Translations under genes and position numbers: made by a program
Notes under the pieces: model-generated
Databases searched by the model: none
Told to the model about the DNA's origin: nothing
The model's input: the letters and a program-made list of their open reading frames with translations, nothing else
From: Bradyrhizobium sp. SZCCHNS1050
GTDB lineage: Bacteria > Pseudomonadota > Alphaproteobacteria > Rhizobiales > Xanthobacteraceae
Direction of reading: 5' to 3'
Assembly (NCBI RefSeq): GCF_032484785.1
Contig: NZ_JAUETR010000002.1
Location: 248,001 to 312,000, forward strand
Length of the DNA: 64,000 nt
Shown here: positions 52,325 through 60,139 of the stretch, one piece after another
Position numbering within the stretch: the first letter of the stretch is position 1
Layout of the letters: the number at the start of each line of letters is the position of its first letter

Positions 52325-53926
52325 TCATGGGGCGCCTTCGATCGGCAGCCGCAGCTCGAACGCGACACCTTTGTCGCCCGGCCCCAGCGAGATCTCGGCG
52401 CCATGGCTTGCCATGATGGCGCGCACGATCGCCAGCCCCATGCCGGTACCGCCGCTGTCGCGCCGGGTCGTGAAGAAGGCATCGAAGATGCGGTCGCGGT
52501 TCTCCGGCGAGATCGGATCGCCGTCATTGCTGGCGATGACGATCAGCATCCCTTTGCTCTCCTCGGCCTCGAGGCGGATGCGCCGGGCGCCATGCCGGAC
52601 GGCGTTGTCGACGAGATGCGTGAGCACGATCAGCACGGTCTCGTTCGGGAGCCTAGTGCTGCGCTCGACCGGGCCGGACGTCTCGATGACAGTCGAGGGG
52701 AAACGCACTCGCAGCGTGCCGACGGCCTCGGCTATGCTACCAGCCTCGACCGTCGACACCGTCTCCGCCCGTGCCAGCTCGCGCAAGCGTTGGGCCAGCG
52801 CCGCGAGGCGGTCGGCGTCGCCAAGGATGTTGGTGAGGAATTTCTCCTGCTCGGCGCGGGTCAGGGTCTCGGAAGGGCTGGCCAGGGAGTCGAGCAGCAG
52901 CTCGGCTGCGCCCTTGATCGAGGTCAGCGGCGATTTGAGCTCGTGCGTCAGATGCGCGGAAAAGCTCCTGATGTAGTTGGAGCGTTGCGCCAGTTGCTCG
53001 GCCATGGCGAAGAAGTGCTCGGCGAGCTCCGCGAAGTCGCGGGTGCCGTAATGGGCAAGCGGACGGAAACCCGCGGGATCGTTGCGTCCGATCCTGCCGG
53101 CGCGATCGACCAGCTCGCGCATCGGCCGTGTGATCGTGCGTGCCACGACGAGGCCGACCAGCAGCGTCGTGAGGACAATGGTGGAGCCGGCAGCGATGAA
53201 CTTGCCGCGCTCCTGATAGAGATGCTCGAAGATGTTGCGGGGCGTGCGCGAGGTATAGATGACCCCGGCAACGTGATCGTCGACGATCACGGGCATGGCC
53301 GAGAACACATGGACGCCGACGCCGCGGCTGATCGAATAGATCGGTGGCGGGGCCTTGTCCGGAATGCGAATGCGGAGCGCGGCGCTGTAGCGTCCCTTCA
53401 GGGCGGCAGCCACCTCGTCGATATGAGCGAGTGATTTGCCCATCTCATCGCGGCCGGCGATCACGACCCCCTGGGGGTCGAGCACGCGATACCCGGCCAA
53501 GGTGACCTTCTGCGTCTCCCTGACGATCGGCAGCAGCCGCGTGCCGATCGCGACGTAGGCAGGATCCGCAGGATGGACCGCGTCGCGGGCGTCCGGGCGG
53601 CGGACGAAAAGATCGTTGGCCAGAAGATCGAGCAGGGGGCGAATGGGCGTCACCTCGTCGGACGCATCCGGACGTGACTCGGGCGGGACCTCGGCGCCGA
53701 GCGGAACGCCGGTGGCAAGGCGCGCGGAAACCTCCTCGGCGAAGACCGCCGCGAGGACACGGCTCTGCGCGATCAGTTCCGCCTGTGTCTGACGGATCAG
53801 CTGGTTGTCATAGATGCGAAAGAAGAACAGCCCGACGAGCGGCAAGGTGCCGACCAGCGCCAGCACGCCAAAGACGATCTGTCCCAGCGACGGCCGCCAT
53901 TTTGCCTTGGGCTTGGGCGCGATCAT
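52325..53926 (-). CDS. Membrane sensor histidine kinase (CreC-like)
   Basis: A 533-residue kinase. A membrane helix (IVFGVLALVGTLPLVGLFFF) is followed by a periplasmic sensor region of about 220 residues, a second helix (STIVLTTLLVGLVVARTI) and HAMP. The HisKA domain has His328 in AHLTHELKSPLTSIKGA, and the HATPase has DNAVRHGA and GGTGMGLAIVRAIM. The start at 53926 overlaps the stop of the response regulator gene (ATGA). It probably phosphorylates that regulator in response to a periplasmic signal. The longer frame to 53989 overlaps the regulator further and is not favoured. Confidence 0.92.
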   Translation of the reverse strand: MIAPKPKAKWRPSLGQIVFGVLALVGTLPLVGLFFFRIYDNQLIRQTQAELIAQSRVLAAVFAEEVSARLATGVPLGAEVPPESRPDASDEVTPIRPLLDLLANDLFVRRPDARDAVHPADPAYVAIGTRLLPIVRETQKVTLAGYRVLDPQGVVIAGRDEMGKSLAHIDEVAAALKGRYSAALRIRIPDKAPPPIYSISRGVGVHVFSAMPVIVDDHVAGVIYTSRTPRNIFEHLYQERGKFIAAGSTIVLTTLLVGLVVARTITRPMRELVDRAGRIGRNDPAGFRPLAHYGTRDFAELAEHFFAMAEQLAQRSNYIRSFSAHLTHELKSPLTSIKGAAELLLDSLASPSETLTRAEQEKFLTNILGDADRLAALAQRLRELARAETVSTVEAGSIAEAVGTLRVRFPSTVIETSGPVERSTRLPNETVLIVLTHLVDNAVRHGARRIRLEAEESKGMLIVIASNDGDPISPENRDRIFDAFFTTRRDSGGTGMGLAIVRAIMASHGAEISLGPGDKGVAFELRLPIEGAP

Positions 53927-54648
53927 GGGGTGCCGCAGCGGCCGAGCCGGAAGCCCACGCCATGGACCGTCTCGATCGCGTCCTCGCAATGCGCGGCTGC
54001 GAGCTTCGCTCTGATGTTGCGGATGTGGCTGTCGATCGTTCGGTCGGAGACCTGAATGTTGAGCTGATAGGCGGCGGCCATGATCTGCTCGCGGCTGAAC
54101 ACGACCGCAGGACGCGTCATCAGCGTGCGCAGGATGCTGAACTCCAGCGCGGTGAGCGTCAGCGGCATGTCATCGAAACGGGCCAGGTGCTGCTGCGGGT
54201 CGAGCCGGAGCCGGCCATGGACGAGCTTCTCCGGCTCGGCCGAGCGATCACCTCCGCCGTTCGCGACCCGGCGGAGAATGACGTTGACGCGGGCAACCAG
54301 CTCGCGCGGACTGAACGGCTTTGTCACGTAGTCGTCGCCGCCGATCTCGAGCCCGAGAATGCGGTCGATCTCCTCGTCGCGGGCCGACAGGAACAGGATC
54401 GGCACTTGCGAGGTCCGGCGAATGCGCCGGCAGACCTCGAGGCCGTCGAACTCCGGCATGCCGACGTCGAGCACGATCAGGTTCGGACGGTCTTCGGTGA
54501 CGCTGGCCAGCGCGGCGCGGCCGTCGGCGGCTTCCTTCACCGCCATGCCGGCCTTGCTCAAGGCCACGCGCAGGACCTCGCGGATATGTGGGTCATCGTC
54601 GACGATGAGGATTCGGGGAGACACGAGCTCTACTCCGCGGCGAGGCAT
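53923..54648 (-). CDS. OmpR-family response regulator (CreB-like)
   Basis: A 241-residue regulator. The receiver has Asp17-Asp18-Asp19 (IVDDDP), the phospho-acceptor Asp61 (LIVLDVGMPEFDG) and Lys in DYVTKPFSPREL. The C-terminal winged helix has LTALEFSILRTLMTRPAVVF and VSDRTIDSHIRNIRAKL. The ATG at 54648 overlaps the stop of the DUF4173 gene (TGATG). A GTG at 54624 has a better ribosome site (GGAG at 8 bases) and would shorten the protein by eight residues. It forms a two-component system with the kinase downstream. Confidence 0.94.
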   Translation of the reverse strand: MPRRGVELVSPRILIVDDDPHIREVLRVALSKAGMAVKEAADGRAALASVTEDRPNLIVLDVGMPEFDGLEVCRRIRRTSQVPILFLSARDEEIDRILGLEIGGDDYVTKPFSPRELVARVNVILRRVANGGGDRSAEPEKLVHGRLRLDPQQHLARFDDMPLTLTALEFSILRTLMTRPAVVFSREQIMAAAYQLNIQVSDRTIDSHIRNIRAKLAAAHCEDAIETVHGVGFRLGRCGTP

Positions 54649-56126
54649 CAGCTTGGTTTCTGCGACACAGGATGTGTATCGAGATAGCGCTGCAGGCGCC
54701 AGCCGCGAAAACTCCAGGATCGCCAGGACGCCATGCTGCTTTCCTGTTGCTCAAGGAGCCGATCACGGTCGCTGGCCAGCCCTCGGTCCGTCGGTCGCAA
54801 CAGCATCGCCCGCTCGATGGCCGGCAGTGCCTCGGGCCCGAGCCAGACGAGATAGGAGCCGTCGATGAGAGGGCCGCTCTGTCCTGCCTCACGACTATGG
54901 GAGACATTGAAGTCTGCGATCGGTCGGTCGAAATTGATCAGCGCACAGCCGTAGATGGTCGCCGAGAGCACCAGCAGGTTCATACGGATGAGCCATGCGT
55001 TGGACTTGTCGAGAGCGATCCTGAGCACGATGAGGATCAGGCCGATCGCAACCAGGATCATCCATATCAGGGCCGCGATTCGCCAATAGGTCAGAGCATA
55101 AGTCTCGATATACATGTGAAGCCGTTGAATCGAGGACACGACCAGCATCACGTTCTGAGCCACCCAGAGATAGACCAGCGGCCGGACCAGTCGCGACTCG
55201 TTTGCCGTGGTCTCGGAGCGGACGGCGACGATGACGAAGGCAGCCGCGAGCAGCGCCGTGACGATCAAGGGGTAGGCGCCTCGGTGCGCATAGGTCGCAT
55301 AGGTCATGCCGTCCGGAAGCGCAGCATGTCCCCACAGATATGCGCCGTCGAGCGCCGTCTGGAGGGCAAACAGGATGTTGAACAGGATCAGCGCCCGGAT
55401 CACGGTTTCAGGGCCGAGCACGGTCGTCAGGATTGACGGCTGATCGGGCTCGCTTTCGATCGGTGGGCTCGAGGTCTTGGTCCGCTCGCGCCAGCGAAGG
55501 TTGACGAATGGCCAGACCATGGACAACGTCACGAGCCAGAAGATCGCGTGCCCCATCGTGAGTTGGGAGGCGACGCGCTCGGGACTGAGGACGGCGAACC
55601 ACCGCTCAATGACTGGATTGGCTGCTGCGAACAGAGCCAAGAACACGCAGCCGAGTGCCAGCGGGATGCTCCAGACAACGAGAGTTCGCGTGATCATGTT
55701 CGTGCGCAGCGTCACGATCGCATCAGGTATCAGTCGAAACGGCCCGATCAGGAGCAACTGCCGCGCGGCGGTCAGCGGAAGCCGGAAGCCGCGCGCGGAT
55801 CGGTTGGTCGCCAGCGTGATAGCCGACAGCGTCGTGAGCAGCAGGACAGGAAAAGAAAGCAGGTTCAGCTCCTCGATGGCGGGAGCCAGGCCGGCAACGA
55901 AGAGAACTGCAGCTCCGACCAGACGGTTTCGATCGGTCTTGGCAAGATTGGCGAGAATGCTCGCTGCGGCGAGCGCGGCGAAAAACAGCGGGAATGCCAG
56001 GCCGATCGGCCGGCCGTTGTAGAGCAGCGTGTCGGCGAGGCCGACGAGGCCGGCAGTGATGGCGAATTTGAGCCACATGGAATCGGGCGCGACGGGCGCA
56101 GCCGTCGGCTCGGCGAGAGTCGTCAT
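54648..56126 (-). CDS. DUF4173/DUF4153 multi-pass membrane protein
   Basis: A 492-residue inner-membrane protein with about a dozen hydrophobic segments (WLKFAITAGLVGLADTLLYN and on). The family pattern appears in VFLALFAAANPVIERWF, YATYAHRGAYPLIVTALLAA AFV and NAWLIRMNLLVLSATIYGCA. The ATG at 56126 has AAGGA upstream; an ATG at 56150 is an alternative. No function is known for the family. The following genes, coupled by overlapping stop and start codons, are a response regulator and a sensor kinase. The membrane protein may therefore be the sensor's partner or part of its signal. Confidence 0.85.
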   Translation of the reverse strand: MTTLAEPTAAPVAPDSMWLKFAITAGLVGLADTLLYNGRPIGLAFPLFFAALAAASILANLAKTDRNRLVGAAVLFVAGLAPAIEELNLLSFPVLLLTTLSAITLATNRSARGFRLPLTAARQLLLIGPFRLIPDAIVTLRTNMITRTLVVWSIPLALGCVFLALFAAANPVIERWFAVLSPERVASQLTMGHAIFWLVTLSMVWPFVNLRWRERTKTSSPPIESEPDQPSILTTVLGPETVIRALILFNILFALQTALDGAYLWGHAALPDGMTYATYAHRGAYPLIVTALLAAAFVIVAVRSETTANESRLVRPLVYLWVAQNVMLVVSSIQRLHMYIETYALTYWRIAALIWMILVAIGLILIVLRIALDKSNAWLIRMNLLVLSATIYGCALINFDRPIADFNVSHSREAGQSGPLIDGSYLVWLGPEALPAIERAMLLRPTDRGLASDRDRLLEQQESSMASWRSWSFRGWRLQRYLDTHPVSQKPS

Positions 56127-56340
56127 GGAGGAATCCTTGGTTTGGGTCATCGTTCGGGCCGGGAGGCACAAGCCGATGAGCCAAGCATGACGCCTGCCCA
56201 TGCAGCAGCTCACGAGGGGATCTGCAGCATTTCAGGATTTGTTTGCAGATTTCGTGCAGACGCGATTCCACATCTGGCGCAGGGAAAACGTGGTTGTTAC
56301 GGCAATGGCCGTCTTTCCCCTCGGATGATCGGCTGCACAC

Positions 56341-57708
56341 ATGCTCGGACTTATCAGGACCGCGGTTCTCTGGATCCTCGCTCTGCTCTTCATTTTCGTC
56401 ACGCTGAACAGCAACGAGCCCTATCTGGTTCGGCTGCGGGGCAGCGGCCACGCAGCCCTGCTCCTCATCGGGCTTGCCGTTCCGCTGCTGCTGATGCTCG
56501 GCGGTCGGTGGCGGCGGGGGCCCGCCGGACGCGCTCTGGTCGTAGCATGGTGCGTTCCGCTGATCATGCTGACGTCGACGCAGTTCATGTTTGCCTGGCG
56601 CAAGTACGAGACGTTCCGGACGCCCCCCGACGTGGCGCATCTGCTCGGCCGGCATTTCATCGTCGGTTACACGGCCGTCGATGACGCAGCCGCGTTGGCC
56701 CGGCAGGGGTTGATCGCGGGCGTCTATGTGACACACCACAACATCCGCGGCCGGACCGAGCCTCAGCTGCGCGCCGAGATGGCGCGATTGCAGGACGCGC
56801 GCCGGAGTGCCGGGCTGCCGCCTCTGCTGGTTGCGGCGGATCAGGAGGGAGGCGCCGTCGCACACCTGTCTCCGACCCTGCCGAACATGCCCGGCCTCGC
56901 AACGCTGGCCGATCTGCCGGCCTCGCGGCGCGCGCAGGATGCGTTCGCGATGGGGCGCGCCCAGGGTGAGGCTCTCGCGGCTGCCGGCATCACCTTCAAT
57001 TTGGCTCCGGTCGTCGACCTTCGCCCGAGCTGGACACGCAACCGACTGGACTTTCACACCTTGATCGGCCGCCGCGCGATCTCCAACGATCCCGCGGTGG
57101 TTGGCGACATTGCGCTCGGTTACGTCCGTGGCCTGGAAGCAAGCGGTGTCCGCGCGGCCGTCAAGCATTTCCCTGGTCTGGGGCGCGTCGCAGCCGATAC
57201 GCATCATTTCTCGGCACAGCTCGGCACGCCGGCAGATGTCTTGGAACGGTCGGATTGGCGGCCGTTCCGACAGGTGCTGCAGGGCTCGCACGCGGCGATG
57301 ATGGTCGGTCACGTGACGGTCGATGCGATCGATCCAGAGCGGCCTGCCTCACATTCCAAAGCCGTGCTCGAGGGACTCATTCGCGGCCGCTGGAACTATC
57401 AGGGCGTGATCGTGACGGATGATCTCGTGATGGGGGCGATCTACGGCCGCGATCTCTGCAAAGCTGTCGTGGAGGCTCTCAACGGCGGCGCCGATCTGTT
57501 GCTGGTGGCCTATGACGGCACCCAGTTCCACCGCGCGCTCGCCTGCGCCAAGGAGGCTCTGGCGGAAGGACGCATCGACCTCGATGCAATCAGCAGGAGC
57601 GATGAGCGACTGAAGCGCTGGGCGCCGACGGTTGACAAATCACAGCCGTCGAATGTGTCTACGGTTATGCAACAGCCTGGAGGCGTGCATCAGAAGATCG
57701 TGGACTGA
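56341..57708 (+). CDS. Membrane-anchored GH3 glycosidase (NagZ-like beta-N-acetylhexosaminidase)
   Basis: A 455-residue protein. The first ~90 residues form two or three membrane helices (LIRTAVLWILALLFIFVTL; ALLLIGLAVPLLLML), which are absent from standard NagZ (about 340 residues, cytoplasmic). The GH3 domain follows: LLVAADQEGGAVAHL, FNLAPVVDLRPSW, the KHFPG block, MVGHVTVDAID and the nucleophile Asp in VIVTDDLVMGAI. The conserved KHFPGHG reads KHFPGLG here, with His replaced by Leu, but the acid/base Asp-x-His region is kept as ADTHH. It probably cleaves N-acetylglucosamine from peptidoglycan fragments at the membrane. It is divergent from the DUF4173 operon. Confidence 0.88.
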   Translation: MLGLIRTAVLWILALLFIFVTLNSNEPYLVRLRGSGHAALLLIGLAVPLLLMLGGRWRRGPAGRALVVAWCVPLIMLTSTQFMFAWRKYETFRTPPDVAHLLGRHFIVGYTAVDDAAALARQGLIAGVYVTHHNIRGRTEPQLRAEMARLQDARRSAGLPPLLVAADQEGGAVAHLSPTLPNMPGLATLADLPASRRAQDAFAMGRAQGEALAAAGITFNLAPVVDLRPSWTRNRLDFHTLIGRRAISNDPAVVGDIALGYVRGLEASGVRAAVKHFPGLGRVAADTHHFSAQLGTPADVLERSDWRPFRQVLQGSHAAMMVGHVTVDAIDPERPASHSKAVLEGLIRGRWNYQGVIVTDDLVMGAIYGRDLCKAVVEALNGGADLLLVAYDGTQFHRALACAKEALAEGRIDLDAISRSDERLKRWAPTVDKSQPSNVSTVMQQPGGVHQKIVD

Positions 57709-57722
57709 ATGGCAGCGAGCCC

Positions 57723-58010
57723 TCAGCGCGGGCCATTGCCGGTCCAGTTGCGCCAAGCGACATTCGAGAGGCTTCGCAGGTCGGTCGCTAGCGGGCGTCG
57801 CGTCTGCTTGTCGTGCTGAGCGATGAGGTGCTCGGATTCGCGGATCTTGACCTGGAGTTCCGCAACCTGCCGCTTGGTCTGTTCAAGCGCCTTCGCATCG
57901 GCGCTCTCGCCCACCGTGAACCGCGCCGTCTCGATCTGTTTCAAGGTCGCGCGATTCTTTTTGAGCTGGGCGCGATGCCAGGCAACCTTGCTGTCACTGT
58001 CCGCAACCAT
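57723..58010 (-). CDS. Small coiled-coil protein of unknown function
   Basis: A 95-residue protein. It is Lys/Gln/Glu-rich with heptad-like spacing (QLKKNRATLKQIETARF, LEQTKRQVAELQVKIRESEH LIAQHD), so a helical hairpin or coiled coil is likely. No signal peptide. Similar short proteins occur in Bradyrhizobium. It is convergent with the GH3 gene. Confidence 0.65.
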   Translation of the reverse strand: MVADSDSKVAWHRAQLKKNRATLKQIETARFTVGESADAKALEQTKRQVAELQVKIRESEHLIAQHDKQTRRPLATDLRSLSNVAWRNWTGNGPR

Positions 58011-58141
58011 GGTGGACTCCCGCGAAATGCCGCGGAGACTAAACGACCGATTTCTGATTCGCGACAGCTTCGGACCGGCATCGCCAACATTGGAATACCG
58101 ATCTGCCGGCCCATCGGCCTGGTGAGTCGAATATGCCGGTT

Positions 58142-58332
58142 CAATCCAACCCTGCGGTGCGTCTCATCTCATCAATCAGTTCGGACGCTTCAGCCTTCGT
58201 CATCTCCGCTCGCGTGGGATCGGATCGGCCAGCCTGCTCGCTGAGCGTTCTCAAGTAGGAAGCTTGGGCATCCGTCATGGATCGGCTCCGGACACCCAGT
58301 CCTCGGGATCTTTCTGCAGCTGTTCGGGCATG
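58142..58332 (-). pseudogene. DUF3072 gene split by a one-base frameshift
   Basis: Two frames on the minus strand together give a DUF3072 protein. From ATG 58332, MPEQLQKDPEDWVSGADP ends at TGA (58278-58276). From ATG 58279, MTDAQASYLRTLSEQAG and then TKAEASELIDEMRRTAGLD ends at 58142. In the family the sequence DPEDW--G--PMT-AQASYLKTL runs on without a break, so one base appears lost between ADP and MTD. The two parts overlap as ATGA, so the second could still be made by coupled translation. A sequencing error cannot be excluded. Confidence 0.7.
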
Positions 58333-58426
58333 GGGATCTCCCGTTGTTGCCCGGCTTCAACGGGAAAGCTTGCAAAGTGTTCCTATTTTGTTCTATTGTG
58401 CGATCCTACTCTTGCTCGGGTGCTTC

Positions 58427-58660
58427 ATGCGCGATCTATGTGTGGTTCGAGCCGAAATCGACCGTATGCGTCTCCGGGTCGGGCGGCAGCGCCGTGAAAT
58501 CGTGCAGCTACGGCGAGCTCGGGCCTCGACGGCGGCCGCCGAAGTGCTTCTGCACCACATGCTGGAGACGCTTGACCGGCTGCGGCAACAGCGAGAGCGG
58601 CTCAAGCTGGAGGAAGCGAGCCGACTGCCTCGCAAGCAGCGCGGCGCCCGGCGCGCATGA
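58427..58660 (+). CDS. Small Arg-rich coiled-coil protein
   Basis: A 77-residue basic protein (MRDLCVVRAEIDRMRLRVGR QRREIVQLRRARASTAAAEV). The pattern RQRREI-QL-RA---T--AE-LL--ML---D-L---R--L is one I recognise in many short Bradyrhizobium proteins, with a helical hairpin expected. The start at 58427 is at the beginning of that pattern; the frame opens earlier at 58277. Function unknown. Confidence 0.6.
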   Translation: MRDLCVVRAEIDRMRLRVGRQRREIVQLRRARASTAAAEVLLHHMLETLDRLRQQRERLKLEEASRLPRKQRGARRA

Positions 58661-58771
58661 GAGGCTGGCGGTAAGGCCGAGCGATCCGCCGCTCGTCCGT
58701 AGTCCGATGATCAGGCCAGGAACCGACATGGCCGACGATCACCTGAGCCGCAAAGGCCAACCTGCGCCGGG

Positions 58772-59245
58772 TCATGAGGACGTCCGCATCTTCAATTTGG
58801 CCGGTGAGGAGAAAGATTGGTCGGTAGTCCGGCTCCCTCGATCAGCATCGGGCGTGTGAGCTTCGGGCAATACGATGTCCGGCGGCGCGGCGGTAAGCTC
58901 TTCCGGTGTGGCCTCGCATGATTTGATCTCGAAATTGTTGTCGAGGATTTTCTCGCCATGCGTGCCGAGCGTGATGAGATCGGCCTGTTCCGCGGCCTCC
59001 CAGACCTCGCGCTCGGTGCGAAACGGGCGGGTCATCTGTTCGTCATTCTCAAACAATGCGTAGGGCACGAGCGCCTCCAGATTGCGATCCGCCGATGCAG
59101 CGATGCCGTGCCGCTCGACGCCGCCCATCCATTCAAGGCAGGGACGTCCAAACAAACGGCGCCATAGGCAGGCTGGTTCCACCCAGGCGAGCGCTGACTC
59201 GATCGACCAGTTGTGACGATCCGCCCGGCCTGCCAGGCGGAACAT
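58772..59245 (-). CDS. Hypothetical protein
   Basis: A 157-residue frame starting MFRLAGRADRHNWSIESAL. The central part (HGIAASADRNLEALVPYALF ENDEQMTRPFRTEREVWEAA EQADLITLGTHGEKILDNNF) has a natural amino-acid composition and codon use like its neighbours. No domain, signal peptide or membrane segment is seen. It is divergent from the PfpI gene, 49 bases away. A longer frame to 59476 overlaps that gene and is not favoured. Confidence 0.45.
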   Translation of the reverse strand: MFRLAGRADRHNWSIESALAWVEPACLWRRLFGRPCLEWMGGVERHGIAASADRNLEALVPYALFENDEQMTRPFRTEREVWEAAEQADLITLGTHGEKILDNNFEIKSCEATPEELTAAPPDIVLPEAHTPDADRGSRTTDQSFSSPAKLKMRTSS

Positions 59246-59294
59246 GGAGGCCAGCGCGAGGTTGCCGGCGGTGTCGAATGGCCAGGAGACTCCA

Positions 59295-59855
59295 ATGGAT
59301 ATCAAGGGAAAGAAGATCGCGATCCTCGCAACCAACGGGTTCGAGCAATCCGAGCTCGAAGTGCCGCGCGATCGTCTCAAGCAGGCGGGCGCGACCGTCG
59401 AGATCATCTCGCTCGCGCCGGGCGAGATCAAGGGCTGGGATGAGAAGGACTGGGGACGGACCGTCAAGGTCGACAAGACGTTGGACCAGGCGTCTGCTTC
59501 GGACTACGACGCCGTCGTGCTGCCGGGCGGTCAGATCAATCCGGATCTGCTGCGGCTCGAGCCGAAGGCGCTGCGGTTCATCAAGGAGATCTTTGAAGCC
59601 AAGAAGATCGTTGCGGCGGTCTGTCATGCGCCGTGGCTCCTGATCGAGACCGGAATTGCCAAGGGGCGAAAGATGACGTCCTACAAATCGATCAAGACGG
59701 ACGTTGCCAATGCCGGCGCGCATTGGCAGGACGCGGAGGTCGTGGTCGATCAGGGCGTGATCACTTCGCGCAATCCCGGAGATCTGGAAGCCTTCAGCGC
59801 CAAGATCATCGAAGAGGTCAAGGAAGGCCGCCATCTCAAGCGCAGCGCGGCTTGA
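59295..59855 (+). CDS. DJ-1/PfpI-family protein
   Basis: A 186-residue protein of the PfpI group (type 1 glutamine amidotransferase-like fold). The sequence KIAILATNGFEQSELEVPRD, with a conserved Glu, and the nucleophile elbow AAVCHAPWLLIETG with Cys are seen, followed by ITSRNPGDLEAFSAKIIEEV. Family members act as proteases, chaperones or glyoxalase/deglycase-type stress enzymes in the cytoplasm. The ATG at 59295 has GGAG upstream. The nearest downstream gene on the strand is a molybdopterin oxidoreductase, 284 bases away. Confidence 0.9.
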   Translation: MDIKGKKIAILATNGFEQSELEVPRDRLKQAGATVEIISLAPGEIKGWDEKDWGRTVKVDKTLDQASASDYDAVVLPGGQINPDLLRLEPKALRFIKEIFEAKKIVAAVCHAPWLLIETGIAKGRKMTSYKSIKTDVANAGAHWQDAEVVVDQGVITSRNPGDLEAFSAKIIEEVKEGRHLKRSAA

Positions 59856-60139
59856 TGCTGAGATCGGAAGCCGGGAGAAAACCCGGCTACCTCAGTGGGA
59901 CGGGCCCAGCGCCCGAGGGGTCGAACGCTGGGCCGCAGTCCACACGGAGTGCCTCCAGCGAGATGGGGGACGCCGCCAGAGGCATGGAAATGACTCGCGG
60001 CGGGCCGGGTCGTTCCCAATTCCTAGCGCGGACCTTCGCCCGCGGGACTTCGACGATAGCCTCGCAACGTTCAGTGAGGAATCGGAACTTCGCTGCTCAT
60101 CCCGGGTTTGCCGCTTTTGAACAGGCCGCGGAGAGCGTC

